Source: Desulfobulbus sp. (lineage in GTDB: Bacteria > Desulfobacterota > Desulfobulbia > Desulfobulbales > Desulfobulbaceae). Taken from it: a stretch of 34,852 bases of DNA. The notes below the pieces were generated by a model. That model searched no databases, was not told the DNA's origin, and saw nothing but the letters and a program-made list of their open reading frames with translations. Position 1 is the stretch's first letter, and each line of letters opens with the position of its first letter. This document shows positions 1 to 8,583 of this stretch, in pieces. A program made the translations under genes and the position numbers. The DNA lies in the NCBI GenBank assembly GCA_011051875.1, contig DRKI01000103.1, positions 1-34,852 on the forward strand. The letters run 5' to 3'.

Positions 1-31
1 CCATTTATTTTACAAAAGCCTGCACCACAAA

Positions 32-107
32 GGCCCCATCGTCTAGCGGTCTAGGACGTCGGCCTCTCACGCCGAAAACAGGGGTTCGATTCCCCTTGGG
101 GTCACCA
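32..107 (+). tRNA. tRNA-Glu (anticodon CUC)
   Basis: Complete cloverleaf with an encoded 3' CCA. The 7-bp acceptor stem has one G-U pair. The D-arm motif CGTCTAGCGGTCTAGGACG is the usual tRNA-Glu form. The anticodon stem TCGGC/GCCGA encloses the loop CTCTCAC, giving anticodon CUC (reads GAG). The T arm is AGGGG-TTCGATT-CCCCT. The 5' end is close to the window edge, so its promoter lies outside. Confidence 0.96.
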
Positions 108-112
108 GACTT

Positions 113-162
113 AAAGCCTGTAATTTCAATCCGTTACGATTGCAATTACAGGCTTTTTTTTT
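113..162 (+). terminator. Rho-independent terminator of tRNA-Glu
   Basis: A 13-bp perfect stem (113-125 with 144-156) is topped by a second short stem (CAATC 127-131 with GATTG 138-142). The 3' arm runs into a tract of nine T (154-162). It begins six bases after the tRNA CCA. Confidence 0.93.
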
Positions 163-395
163 CGTACTGCCCCTCCCCTGCTTCTCATTAATATTGAGGA
201 ATTATGGGGAAATCACGACGGGGAATGGTAAAATAATGGTAAATTCGATTACCACATTTCGGGCACGATGCCGGCAGGATACGGCCCAATAAGTTACCTT
301 TCTTTACCCTCTTTTCTTCCTGCCTTTTCTCCCCCCTGTTTTTTTCTTGCCACCTGCGTTTGTGGGCATGCAGAGATCTGAGGAGAGTTCAGACT

Positions 396-590
396 ATGCC
401 AAACCCACGGAAAAGCAAATGCCGGAACTGTCACCGCCTGTAGCTCGGACCGCTACGCGCGTTAGTGTATCATTCTTTCTGCAACTTCCGAGGAGGCAGA
501 AAATCCGGCCGGTGCCGAAAAAAATTGCCAAATTCCTGAAACCAAATTATCTGATCTGGTATCGTGCGGTCGCAGAACCTGAAATATCAC
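396..590 (+). pseudogene. Decayed small zinc-ribbon-like gene
   Basis: An ATG at 396 with GAGGAG at 380-385 starts a peptide reading MPNPRKSKCRNCHRL, stopped by TAG at 441. Beyond the stop, another frame carries a second Cys-rich stretch (CNFRGG...GRCRKK, about 480-525), and a third frame reads KFLKPNYLIW (about 528-557). From memory, this order (MPxPRKxKCRNC, then a second Cys pair, then a W/F-L-x-KP-x-N-Y block) resembles small zinc-ribbon-like proteins common in Desulfobacterota. That suggests a gene broken by two frame changes. The family match is recall, not a search, and chance similarity is possible. Function unknown. Confidence 0.35.
536..565 (+). promoter_or_regulatory. Possible sigma-70 promoter for hybrid kinase
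   Basis: An extended -10 element, TGGTATCGT (557-565), lies 18 bp after CTGAAA (536-541), a 4/6 match to the -35 consensus. Transcription would start near 572, about 120 nt before the ATG at 691. The same -10 hexamer TATCGT, also with TGn, recurs in the better promoter before the rhomboid gene. Confidence 0.3.
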
Positions 591-690
591 CCTTGCTGCC
601 CGCGACCGGGAGATTGCCAACCTTGGGACAGGTGACCCGGTGGCACGTACACCCCGATTTTTCGTACACAGGAGACCTTGGAGACAGCGT

Positions 691-3246
691 ATGCCTCAAG
701 AAACCGGTCAACCGGATCTGGAAAACAAGATCGCGGAGCTGCAGGAGCTTCTCGACTATTATCGGAAATCCGAGGAGACCCTCCGCAAAAAATACCAGAC
801 ATTGCGATCCTACCTTGACGCCGCCCAGGGCAATATCGTGGTCCTGGACAGGGAATTCAATATCACCGAGGTCAACAGGCCGCTTCTGCGGAGTTTCAAC
901 CTGGAAGACCGGGAAGCAGTAATCGGCCTCAAGTGCTACCAGGCCATGAAAGGTCTGGAGAAGCCCTGCGAACGGTGCGCAGTCCCCGAAGCATACCGGA
1001 CAGGGGAAGCGGTCTGCCGCAGGTCCACGGACGCGGAAAAACGGTTCATCGGCGACAGGACCCTGGAGATCTGTGCCATACCGATCCGGGACGACAATGG
1101 CAACGTGATCAATGTCCTGGAATTTGCTAGGGACATCACTGATCAGTGCCGGCTGGAGGAGGAGATCCGCCGACGCAGGGAGACAGAGGAGGCCCTGCGC
1201 CGTTCCGAGCGGGACAAGACCAGTATCCTGCAGACCATATCGGAGCCGGTCCTGTACCTGGATACGGAAATGCGGATCATCTGGGCCAACCGGGCCGCCG
1301 CAGAGGCGGTTGCCGTTCCGGCCGAGGAACTGATCGGCCAGTACTGTTACCGGGTCTGGCTCCAGCGAAAAACACCATGCTCTCTCTGTGCCGCCCGTAC
1401 GGCCCTGCGAACCGGGGAGACAGCCCGGGAAACGGTTCGGACACCGGACGGGCGCACTCTGCAAATCAGTGGGTATCCGGTCAAGGACCGGGACGGCAGG
1501 GTCCTTCGCATCGTCGAGATGGTGAAGGAAATCTCCAGGGAAGAGCAGGCCGAGAAGACCCTCCAGTCCCAGCTCAGGCTGGAACGGTTGGTTGCCTCCA
1601 TCTCCTCCAGGCTGATCAACTCCCCGCCGGACCGGATCGACGAGGGGATCGACCTGGCCCTGCAGACCCTGGGCTCCTTTTTCGACGTGGATCGCAGCTA
1701 TCTTTTCCTGCTGCGCGATCAGGGCTGCATAATGGACAACACCCACGAATGGTGTGCCGCGGGCATCGAGCCGCAGAAAGAATTGCTTCAGAACCTGCCA
1801 CTTGACAAGTCACCCTGGTGGCGGGACATGCTTCATAACGCCGAGTACATCCACATCCCGCAGGTGGCCGACATGCCGCCCGAGGCCGAGTCTGAAAAAA
1901 AGATTCTCCTGGCGCAGCAGATCCGGTCACTGGTCACTGTTCCGGTCCGCTACGGTGGCTCACTGCTCGGCTTTCTCGGATTCGACTCGGTGCGCTGCGA
2001 ACGGAGCTGGTCCGATGCGAACATCGCTCTTCTGCAGCTTGTGGGCGAACTCATTGCCAGTGCCGTGGAACGGCAACGGTCGGAGCGGGAAAGAAAAAGC
2101 CTGGAGGAGCAGCTCTTCCAGGCCCAGAAGATGGAGGCCATCGGTACGCTGGCGGGAGGAATTGCCCACGATTTCAACAACCTCCTCATGCTGATCCAGG
2201 GACATGCCTCGCTGATGATGCTCAGCCCGGGCCCGGACGCCGATCATCAGGACCGGATCGAGGGAATCCAGGACGCGGTCAGGCGGGGAGCCGAACTTAC
2301 CAGCCAGCTCCTGGGTTTTGCCAGGGGCGGCAAGTATGAGGTCCTGCCCACGGACCTCAACACCATCGTTGAGAAAAGCGCCTGCATGCTTGCCCGGACG
2401 GGCCAAGGTATCCGGATCCACCGGCGCTACGATCCCCATCTCCCTGCCATTGAAGTGGACCGCGGCCAGATCGAACAGGTTCTGGTCAACATCCTCCTTA
2501 ATGCCTGGCAGGCCATGCCCCTGGGCGGTGAACTCTACCTGGAAACACGCACCATGAAACTCGACCCGGACTCGGCCGAGCCCCTTGGCATCAAGGCGGG
2601 CAGGTTTGTCAGGACATCGGTGTCCGACACCGGGACAGGGATGAAGCCGGAGGTGCTCAAACGGATCTTCGAGCCCTTTTTCACCACCAGAAAATCGGAT
2701 GGCGGCAGCGGTCTCGGCCTGGCATCAGCCTACGGGATCATCAGGAATCATGGCGGCGCCATCCATGTGGAGAGCCAGCCCGGCCGCGGCTCCACTTTTC
2801 ATGTCTACATTCCCGCCTCGTCCGCCGCGCCTGAACCCCTGGAGGAGAAAACGCCCGCCAGTGGTATCGTGCAGGGAACCGGGACAATCCTGCTGGTTGA
2901 CGACGAAGTGATGATCCTTGATGTCGGCGCAACGATCCTCAAGCTGGCCGGCTACAGGGTGCTGCAAGCCGAATCGGGCGGGGAGGCCATTGACCTCTAC
3001 CGGAAACAGGGCGATTCCATCGATCTCGTGATCCTGGACCTGATCATGCCGGACCTGCACGGCGGCGCGGTTTTTGACCGGATCCGGGAGATGAATCCCC
3101 GTGCCAGGATCCTTCTTTCCAGCGGCTACAGCATCGAGGGCCATGCCGCCGCGATCCTGGAACGGGGAGCCGACGGCTTTATCCAGAAACCATACGGCAC
3201 CACCGAGCTCTCGGCAATGGTCCACCAGATCCTGGACAGGAAATGA
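691..3246 (+). CDS. Soluble PAS-PAS-GAF hybrid histidine kinase
   Basis: A cytoplasmic sensor kinase of 851 residues with no membrane segment. Order: N-terminal coiled coil (about 10-40), PAS1 (45-150), PAS2 (175-285), GAF (about 300-460), HisKA with phospho-acceptor His493 in GGIAHDFNN, HATPase with Asn604, DTGTG from Asp646 and GSGLGLA, then a C-terminal receiver with Asp783 and Lys833. It should autophosphorylate and pass phosphate to its own receiver. Both PAS domains carry the same CYx8PCx2C motif (Cys82/93/96 and Cys219/230/233), hinting at a metal, cluster or redox input. ATG 691 is chosen because GGAG at 680-683 sits 7 nt upstream; an in-frame GTG at 640 has no such site. The partner is probably the regulator at 4714. 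The domain calls are firm; the signal is unknown. Confidence 0.92.
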   Translation: MPQETGQPDLENKIAELQELLDYYRKSEETLRKKYQTLRSYLDAAQGNIVVLDREFNITEVNRPLLRSFNLEDREAVIGLKCYQAMKGLEKPCERCAVPEAYRTGEAVCRRSTDAEKRFIGDRTLEICAIPIRDDNGNVINVLEFARDITDQCRLEEEIRRRRETEEALRRSERDKTSILQTISEPVLYLDTEMRIIWANRAAAEAVAVPAEELIGQYCYRVWLQRKTPCSLCAARTALRTGETARETVRTPDGRTLQISGYPVKDRDGRVLRIVEMVKEISREEQAEKTLQSQLRLERLVASISSRLINSPPDRIDEGIDLALQTLGSFFDVDRSYLFLLRDQGCIMDNTHEWCAAGIEPQKELLQNLPLDKSPWWRDMLHNAEYIHIPQVADMPPEAESEKKILLAQQIRSLVTVPVRYGGSLLGFLGFDSVRCERSWSDANIALLQLVGELIASAVERQRSERERKSLEEQLFQAQKMEAIGTLAGGIAHDFNNLLMLIQGHASLMMLSPGPDADHQDRIEGIQDAVRRGAELTSQLLGFARGGKYEVLPTDLNTIVEKSACMLARTGQGIRIHRRYDPHLPAIEVDRGQIEQVLVNILLNAWQAMPLGGELYLETRTMKLDPDSAEPLGIKAGRFVRTSVSDTGTGMKPEVLKRIFEPFFTTRKSDGGSGLGLASAYGIIRNHGGAIHVESQPGRGSTFHVYIPASSAAPEPLEEKTPASGIVQGTGTILLVDDEVMILDVGATILKLAGYRVLQAESGGEAIDLYRKQGDSIDLVILDLIMPDLHGGAVFDRIREMNPRARILLSSGYSIEGHAAAILERGADGFIQKPYGTTELSAMVHQILDRK

Positions 3247-3397
3247 GCACCATGGTCCAGGGGGCCCGGCAATCCATGGACAGCCATGCACGGCAATTCC
3301 AATATACCCTGCGGTCTGACAACGCACCCTGCCCCGGACGACCGGACCTGGCGCCGGCAGGAAAGCGGTTTCCGACCCCTCTCCGGAGGTCTGCGGC

Positions 3398-4717
3398 ATG
3401 ATCCGCTCCCGGCTGCCGTTTGTCCGTATCATCCTGGTTCCCTACCTGCTCCTGCTGCTCCTGTTCGTCGCCGTCACCGGCGCCGGCTCGGCCTGGCTCT
3501 ACTTCAAATCCCGCGAGGCCCAGTCGCAGCTTCTCATCCACGGCCTGGTCAGGACCGTCTCCCCGCTGCTGGAACGGCTGGCCGGATCCGATACCTCCGG
3601 CCTGCTCCAGGACAGGCAATCGTGGCTGCACCATGACCTGGAAAGGATCTTTCAGCGCATGCCGGACCTGGAAAACGTCAGTGTCCGCACCGGACAGGGA
3701 GGCTTCCGCAAGTTCCTCGGCCGGGACCGTACCCTGGTGACCGAAAACATGGCTGCCTGGAACGGGACGGTCCACGGGGACATGCGCTCTTCCACCGCCG
3801 CCCGGCGGCTCTATTCCGAAACCGCGCCCCTGCTGCGCATTGAATTCCTGGTCAGGGGGACGGGCCGGCAGCCGGTCCGCCTGGAGTTCGGCTTCAACCG
3901 CACCGCCCTGCGCGATGCGGTGAGCCGGGCCATGGCCACCCTGCTCCAGGCCATCACCTTCTTCGTCGCCATCTCATCGCTGGCCCTGGTGCTCGCATTC
4001 GGTCTCACCCTCTGGGCCGCGGTCCGGGTCAGGACCCTGGAGGCCCAAGTGCAGGAACTGTACCGCCACGCCTCGGCCGCCGAACTGATGGCCGGCCTGG
4101 TCCATGACCTGCGCAATCCCCTGGCCAGTTTCCGGGCCAACCTGGCCTCTCTGCGCATCACGCCGGAGGAAAAAGAAGAGATCCTCGCCGATATGGACAA
4201 GGACCTGGTGCGGTTGGACGCCAAGCTGTGCGCCATGCTCGACCTGACCCGGAAACGGGACGAGCCGGTGCAGGAGGTGGACGGCTGCCGTCTGCTGGAG
4301 GATGTGGCCAGGCTCGCCGGCCCCCGCCTTGCCGAACAGAACCTGCGCCTGCGCATCCTGTGCCGGCTCGACAACCCCATAGCGGTCATGGCCGACGCCA
4401 TGCGCGACGTTCTCCTCAACCTGATCATCAACAGTGCGGAAAGCGGTCAGCAGGAAGGCGAGATAGTGGTGGAGGCATGGCAGGAGGAGAGCCGGGTATT
4501 CTTCACGGTCAGCGACCGGGGCTGCGGCCTGCCGGAAAACACCGATGTCTTTGCCCCGTTCGTAACCACCAAGGAGACTGGACACGGACTCGGCCTGGCC
4601 ATCAACCGCCGCACCGTTGAAGCCCATGGCGGCACCATCCGGGCCGAAAACCGGGAGGGCGGCGGCGCCACCTTCACCATTCTCCTGCCCCAGCCTCCCG
4701 CCGGAGTATCCCAGTGA
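3398..4717 (+). CDS. Membrane-bound sensor histidine kinase
   Basis: A 439-residue kinase. Transmembrane helices at about 9-33 and 181-209 flank a periplasmic domain of about 145 residues that I do not recognise. A short linker leads to HisKA with His236 in LVHDLRNPL, and to HATPase with Asn345, DRGCG from Asp373 and GHGLGL at 395-400. It lacks a receiver, so it is a classical kinase that phosphorylates a separate regulator. GGAGG lies a few bases before ATG 3398. Its TGA overlaps the GTG start of the sigma-54 regulator (GTGA, 4714-4717), so the two are translationally coupled and surely cognate. The family resembles ZraS/NtrB-type kinases that partner sigma-54 activators. The 150 bp after the hybrid kinase shows no terminator. 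Confidence 0.93.
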   Translation: MIRSRLPFVRIILVPYLLLLLLFVAVTGAGSAWLYFKSREAQSQLLIHGLVRTVSPLLERLAGSDTSGLLQDRQSWLHHDLERIFQRMPDLENVSVRTGQGGFRKFLGRDRTLVTENMAAWNGTVHGDMRSSTAARRLYSETAPLLRIEFLVRGTGRQPVRLEFGFNRTALRDAVSRAMATLLQAITFFVAISSLALVLAFGLTLWAAVRVRTLEAQVQELYRHASAAELMAGLVHDLRNPLASFRANLASLRITPEEKEEILADMDKDLVRLDAKLCAMLDLTRKRDEPVQEVDGCRLLEDVARLAGPRLAEQNLRLRILCRLDNPIAVMADAMRDVLLNLIINSAESGQQEGEIVVEAWQEESRVFFTVSDRGCGLPENTDVFAPFVTTKETGHGLGLAINRRTVEAHGGTIRAENREGGGATFTILLPQPPAGVSQ

Positions 4718-6075
4718 AAGGAAACAACCCGTTACCCGATCTTTCCGGCCTGCGCCTGCTCATCCTCGATGACGACCAGGCCATCCTGCGCAGCCTGGGC
4801 CGCGCCCTGCGCGGTCTCGGCGCCGAGGTGACCACTGCTGCCAGCCTGCGCGAGGCCAGGCTCAGGCTTGCGGATAATCCCGACGTGGTCCTGGCGGACC
4901 TCAAGCTGCGCGACGGTACCGGCCTGGACCTGCTGCCGCGCTACCAGGAACTGCATCCCGGCGGCACCTTCTACCTGATCACGGGGCACGGATCCGTGGA
5001 CAATGCGGTCAAGGCCCTGCGCCACGGCGTGCTCGACTATCTGCAGAAGCCGGTGGATCCCATCGACCTGGCCCGCCGCCTGCAACGGGACGCCACACCG
5101 GCAGGCCGGTCGGTCCTGGAGACCCGGCTGTCCCGCTACCTGTTTTTCCGCGACCCGGTGATGACCGAGGCCCTGGCCGACGTGCCCAGGTTCGCCGCCC
5201 TGGACGAGCCGGTCCTTATCCAGGGTGAAACCGGAACCGGCAAGGAACTGGTGGCCATGGCGGTCCACCAGCTCAGTCCCAGGGCCGATGGCCCCTTCAT
5301 TGCCGTCAACTGCGGCGCCATTCCCGAAACCATGCTGGAGAGTGAGCTGTTCGGACACGAACGCGGCGCCTTCACCGGCGCCGCCAGTCTGCACCGCGGC
5401 CGTTTCGAGCAGGCCTCCGGCGGCACCCTCTTCCTGGACGAGATCGGCGAGATGCCGCTCCAGTTCCAGGTCCGGCTGCTGCGGGTCCTGGAAGAGGGCA
5501 CCATCCAGCGTATCGGCGGCGAGCGCCCCATCGGTGTGGATGTGCGCATCGTCGCCGCCACCCACCGCGACCTGCACGAGGAGGTGGAGGCCGGGCTCTT
5601 CCGCCGGGATCTCTTCTACCGCCTCGACGTGCTCCAGGTGCGGCTTCCGCCGCTCAGGAAACGACGGCAGGATATCGTCCCCCTGGCCTGCCACTTCCTG
5701 CTCCGCGCCCTGGAGGAAATGGGACGTGAGCAGCGCTGCGTCTTCTCGCCCGATGCCGGGGAACTGCTCCGGTCCTGTTCCTGGCAGGGCAATGTCAGGG
5801 AACTGCGCAACGCCATGACCCGGCTGGCGGTCCATGTGCCCGACGCAATGCAGGAGATCCCGGCTGAATTCCTGCAACGCTTTCTTCCCCGGGGCGGCGG
5901 GGGAAAACAGCTCCCGGAGAACGGGACATGGATCCCGGCCGGCGTGACCCTGGCCGAGGCGGAACAGATCCTCATCGACGCCGCCCTCCAGCGCACCGGC
6001 TTCAACCGCAGGGCCGCGGCCAGGCAACTGGGAATCGGCGAGAGAACCCTGCGCCGCAAACTCAACGAGCGTTAG
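4714..6075 (+). CDS. NtrC-family sigma-54 response regulator
   Basis: A 453-residue activator with the full NtrC layout. The receiver has the acidic pocket Asp19/20, phospho-acceptor Asp62 and Lys112. The AAA+ domain (about 145-375) has Walker A GETGTGKE (171-178), the sigma-54 contact loop GAFTGA (218-223) and Walker B LFLDE (239-243). A C-terminal Fis-type helix-turn-helix lies at about 415-450. When phosphorylated it should form a ring on upstream DNA sites and remodel the sigma-54 RNA polymerase closed complex. GTG 4714 has GGAG at 4703-4706 with 7-nt spacing and overlaps the upstream kinase. Just downstream lie paired palindromes and a -24/-12 promoter, the expected target. All key residues are present. 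Confidence 0.95.
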   Translation: MKGNNPLPDLSGLRLLILDDDQAILRSLGRALRGLGAEVTTAASLREARLRLADNPDVVLADLKLRDGTGLDLLPRYQELHPGGTFYLITGHGSVDNAVKALRHGVLDYLQKPVDPIDLARRLQRDATPAGRSVLETRLSRYLFFRDPVMTEALADVPRFAALDEPVLIQGETGTGKELVAMAVHQLSPRADGPFIAVNCGAIPETMLESELFGHERGAFTGAASLHRGRFEQASGGTLFLDEIGEMPLQFQVRLLRVLEEGTIQRIGGERPIGVDVRIVAATHRDLHEEVEAGLFRRDLFYRLDVLQVRLPPLRKRRQDIVPLACHFLLRALEEMGREQRCVFSPDAGELLRSCSWQGNVRELRNAMTRLAVHVPDAMQEIPAEFLQRFLPRGGGGKQLPENGTWIPAGVTLAEAEQILIDAALQRTGFNRRAAARQLGIGERTLRRKLNER

Positions 6076-6098
6076 TTTCCTGCCACCCGCCGGCGGCA

Positions 6099-6149
6099 AG
6101 GCGGCCATTCTGGCCGACCCGGCCGGATCCGAGGCGGCCATTCTGACCG
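6099..6149 (+). promoter_or_regulatory. Tandem palindromic activator sites (candidate UAS)
   Basis: The 18-base unit AGGCGGCCATTCTGRCCG occurs twice (6099-6116 and 6132-6149). The first copy contains a perfect inverted repeat, CGGCCA-TTC-TGGCCG (6102-6116). The second differs at one base of its right arm. The centres are 33 bp apart, close to three helical turns, so two dimers would bind one face of DNA. They lie about 97 and 130 bp upstream of the predicted start site, normal for sigma-54 enhancers. Binding by the neighbouring regulator is inferred. Confidence 0.7.
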
Positions 6150-6213
6150 CACCAGGCGTGCCCCCCACCAGCTCATTCCTGCATTTTTCCGTTTTTCCAC
6201 ACAGTTAGACACA

Positions 6214-6239
6214 GGCATCCTTCTTGCTTATCTCGCGGT
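6214..6239 (+). promoter_or_regulatory. Sigma-54 (-24/-12) promoter for yfdX operon
   Basis: AGGCAT-CCTTC-TTGCT fits the sigma-54 consensus TGGCAC-N5-TTGCW. The invariant GG (6214-6215) and GC (6226-6227) are separated by exactly 10 bp. The predicted start is near 6239, leaving a 44-nt leader with AGGAGG at 6271-6276 before ATG 6283. The placement, directly after a sigma-54 activator gene and its candidate binding sites, makes this convincing. Confidence 0.8.
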
Positions 6240-6282
6240 CAGATGGAGCTTCTCACCGCAAATCAAACCAAGGAGGAATGCC

Positions 6283-7221
6283 ATGAAGAGACTGACATCA
6301 TTGCATAGGGCCCTGATCTGCCTGGTAACGGGTCTTGCCCTGCTGCTGGCCGGACCGGCCATGGCTGCGGAACAGAAAAAGGACGCCACAGCCGGCACGG
6401 CCAGGACGCCGGTTGAAAAAGAAGTCAGGAGCAGCGGCAACAAACAGGTCAGCAAAAAACGTGAGGCCATCATCAAGGAGGCGGTGGCGGCTCTTGAGCA
6501 GACCAGGAAGGCGCTGGACGCCATCGAGAAAAAGAAAAAACAGGAGGCCCTGGACGCCCTGGCCCTGGTCACGGGCAAGCTGGAGATCGTCCTGGCCCGG
6601 GAACCGGCCCTGGCCAATGCCCCCATCGATGTACGGGTGGAACAGTATGACCTCTATGCCACGGTGGATGCGATCAAAAAAGCAGTCAAACAGGTCAAAG
6701 ACCTGCTCGGGGATGGTGAAGTGCAGCAGGCCCGGATGCTCCTGTCCGGGTTGGCCTCGGAGATCGACATCGTGGTCACCTCCCTGCCCCTTGCCAGCTA
6801 TGCCCACGGCATCAAGGCGGTGGCCAAATTGGTGGACGATGAAAAATTCCAGGAGGCATCGGACGCCCTCCATGAACTGCTCTCCACCCTGGTCGTCACC
6901 AGAAACATCATCCCCCTGCCCATCCTGCGGGCCGAGGAGCTGCTGAAAAAGGCGGACAAGCTGGCCGAGACCGGTGGCCGGACCGACAAGCAGAACAAGG
7001 AGCTGGCATCCCTGCTGGACGGCGCCCGGGACCAGATCCGGATGGCCGAGGCCCTGGGCTATGGCGACAAAAAGGAATACAAGAAATTCTATCGCCAAAT
7101 CAAGGAAATCAAGAAGAAGACCAGCGGCGGCGGGTTCGGCAAGGGCTTCATCGACGAACTGAAGAAATCCCTGCATGACTTCAAGGAGAAGATCTTCAAC
7201 CGCACCGGCAAAAAGAAATAG
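6283..7221 (+). CDS. Secreted YfdX-like stress protein
   Basis: A 312-residue exported protein. A Sec signal peptide is visible (basic start, hydrophobic 10-24, AMA-AE cleavage near 28). The mature part is helical, rich in Ala/Lys/Glu, and has the repeated A-x-L-x-x-A pattern of the YfdX family, including the conserved LVVTRNIIPLPILRAEELL-type segment near 205-225. YfdX proteins are linked to acid, heat and virulence-associated stress and may act as periplasmic chaperones; their mechanism is not settled. The Lys-rich tail (about 270-312) extends beyond the roughly 210 residues usual in enterobacteria. It is the first gene after the sigma-54 promoter and has an ideal AGGAGG site. The family assignment rests on pattern recognition, not a profile search. 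Confidence 0.75.
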   Translation: MKRLTSLHRALICLVTGLALLLAGPAMAAEQKKDATAGTARTPVEKEVRSSGNKQVSKKREAIIKEAVAALEQTRKALDAIEKKKKQEALDALALVTGKLEIVLAREPALANAPIDVRVEQYDLYATVDAIKKAVKQVKDLLGDGEVQQARMLLSGLASEIDIVVTSLPLASYAHGIKAVAKLVDDEKFQEASDALHELLSTLVVTRNIIPLPILRAEELLKKADKLAETGGRTDKQNKELASLLDGARDQIRMAEALGYGDKKEYKKFYRQIKEIKKKTSGGGFGKGFIDELKKSLHDFKEKIFNRTGKKK

Positions 7222-7398
7222 GCGCAGACCCCGGAGGCTGCCGGAATCGTTCTCCGTCGGGAACCGTTTACGATCTGGAGATTATGCCAGGATGATGGCA
7301 CCCCGGTGGACGGCCACGTCCGTCGTGCCCCGGCCGGCGGACCCGGACCCGGCAGCCGCTCTGCCCCGTTCCGCCCAAGACAACGAGGAGAGATCCGT

Positions 7399-8016
7399 AT
7401 GAGCGAACAGAAGACAAGAGACGACAACACCGAAATCAGGGCCAACGTCATGGTGGTGGACCTGGAAGAGCTGCCCCGCAGGTGGGGCTGGCTGCTGGCC
7501 CTGGGCATCCTGATGCTGGTGGCCGGCTGCATCGGCCTCTACATGACCGTTGCCGTCACCCTGGTCACGGTCCTTTTCTACGGCGGCCTGATCATGGCCG
7601 GCGGCATCCTGACCCTGCTCCAGTCCCTCCGGGTCAGGGAGGAAAAGTGGCACGGCCGGCTGGGCCATGTCCTGCTGGCCCTGCTCTACCTGCTGACCGG
7701 CACCTTGATCCTGGTCAACCCGGTGGCGGCATCCGCCGCCCTCACCCTGCTGCTGGCCGCGCTCTTCATGGCCATGGGTGTGCTGCGGATGACCTATGGC
7801 TTCCGCTGCCGGAAAAAGGGCTGGAAATGGATCAGCCCGGTGGTCGTCGGCCTGATCGATATCATCTTCGCCCTGGTCATCGCCTTCAGCTGGCCGGTTT
7901 CCGGTCTCTGGGTCATCGGCCTCTTTGTCAGCATCGAGATGCTGATGAACGGCTGGATCCTGACCTTCACCGCCATTGCCGCCCGCAGGCTGGCCAGGCA
8001 GTCGGGATCTGCCTGA
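7399..8016 (+). CDS. HdeD-family membrane protein
   Basis: A 205-residue integral inner-membrane protein. A short polar N-terminus is followed by six predicted helices (about 29-50, 53-74, 87-107, 110-130, 143-165, 167-190) in the three-hairpin arrangement of the HdeD/DUF308 family. HdeD is known from the E. coli acid-fitness island and gives acid resistance at high cell density; its biochemical activity is unknown. ATG 7399 has GAGGAG at 7385-7390. The 177 bp between yfdX and this gene shows no convincing terminator, so co-transcription from the sigma-54 promoter is likely. Pairing of yfdX with hdeD is seen in other stress loci and supports both calls. Confidence 0.82.
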   Translation: MSEQKTRDDNTEIRANVMVVDLEELPRRWGWLLALGILMLVAGCIGLYMTVAVTLVTVLFYGGLIMAGGILTLLQSLRVREEKWHGRLGHVLLALLYLLTGTLILVNPVAASAALTLLLAALFMAMGVLRMTYGFRCRKKGWKWISPVVVGLIDIIFALVIAFSWPVSGLWVIGLFVSIEMLMNGWILTFTAIAARRLARQSGSA

Positions 8017-8110
8017 ACCGGCGTCCGGTCGGGGGAGGCCGGCAGACGGCCGGAGATACTGCCGGATGAGGGTCCGGAGTTTGATCTTTAAAAACCTATG
8101 GAGGTTGGCT

Positions 8111-8557
8111 ATGGTAATGGGCACGAAACATTTGCAGAAACTGTTCTGCAAGGCATCGGGACTGGAAATCGACAGGAGCGACATCAAGCGGCTCGGCGAT
8201 TTCATAGGCACCCGCCTGCGCGACCTGCTGGTCCTGGGACAGGTGAGCGCCAGTGTCAATGGCCGCGACATCATCGATTACCATGATGTTCCCATCACGG
8301 CCGGGCTCCAGCTTTCCATCCGGGAATTCAGGGAACTGGACGAGGAACTGTCCCTGTCGGCGATCCTGGAACAGCTGGCGGCCCTGCCACCGCTGCGCAT
8401 GGGGGTCTCCGACATGCTGGAGCAGAAACTGCCCGAGCTGGCCGGTGGAATCACAGTGAGCCTGGCCAAGGTCTTCAAGGTCATCAACCCGGAGATGAAG
8501 AATCCCGGCACGCGCGAGTGGGAACAGGTGGAGGAGATCTACCGCATCCTGCTCTAG
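8111..8557 (+). CDS. DUF1931 double histone-fold protein
   Basis: A small soluble protein of 148 residues resembling DUF1931 proteins such as Aquifex aq_328 and Thermus TTHA1479, whose structures show two histone folds in one chain. The visible signature is D-x-x-R-L-G-D-F, then GRDII-x-x-x-DVPITAGLQ-x-SI-x-EF and LPELAGGITVSLAKVFKVINP. It could bind DNA or act as a stress-associated scaffold; the role in bacteria is not established. GGAGG at 8100-8104 sits 6 nt before ATG 8111. The gene lies inside the stress cluster, 94 bp after hdeD and directly before the metzincin-like gene. The family call is confident; the function is open. Confidence 0.85.
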   Translation: MVMGTKHLQKLFCKASGLEIDRSDIKRLGDFIGTRLRDLLVLGQVSASVNGRDIIDYHDVPITAGLQLSIREFRELDEELSLSAILEQLAALPPLRMGVSDMLEQKLPELAGGITVSLAKVFKVINPEMKNPGTREWEQVEEIYRILL

Positions 8558-8583
8558 GAGGGGCTGTCGCGTTATGCCGGGAA

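Larger units (their letters stand above)
163..690. other. Intergenic region without an intact gene
   Basis: The first part (163-395) is AT-richer than the rest of the window and shows no gene, repeat or RNA that I recognise. It is followed by the decayed small gene at 396-590 and a possible promoter at 536-565 for the kinase that starts at 691. A perfect -24-like TGGCACG at 641-647 lacks a matching -12 GC. Confidence 0.6.

Noticed and set aside
641-665. TGGCACG as a sigma-54 -24 element for the hybrid kinase
   Set aside because: GG-N10 leads to CC rather than GC at 654-655, so the -12 element fails.
32-690. Integrated element at the tRNA-Glu 3' end
   Set aside because: No integrase gene and no second copy of the tRNA 3' segment were seen in the window; the terminator directly follows the tRNA.
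547-1746. Long minus-strand open frame opposite the hybrid kinase
   Set aside because: It mirrors the codon pattern of the kinase on the other strand, has low-complexity Gly/Pro/Asp composition and no recognisable motif.
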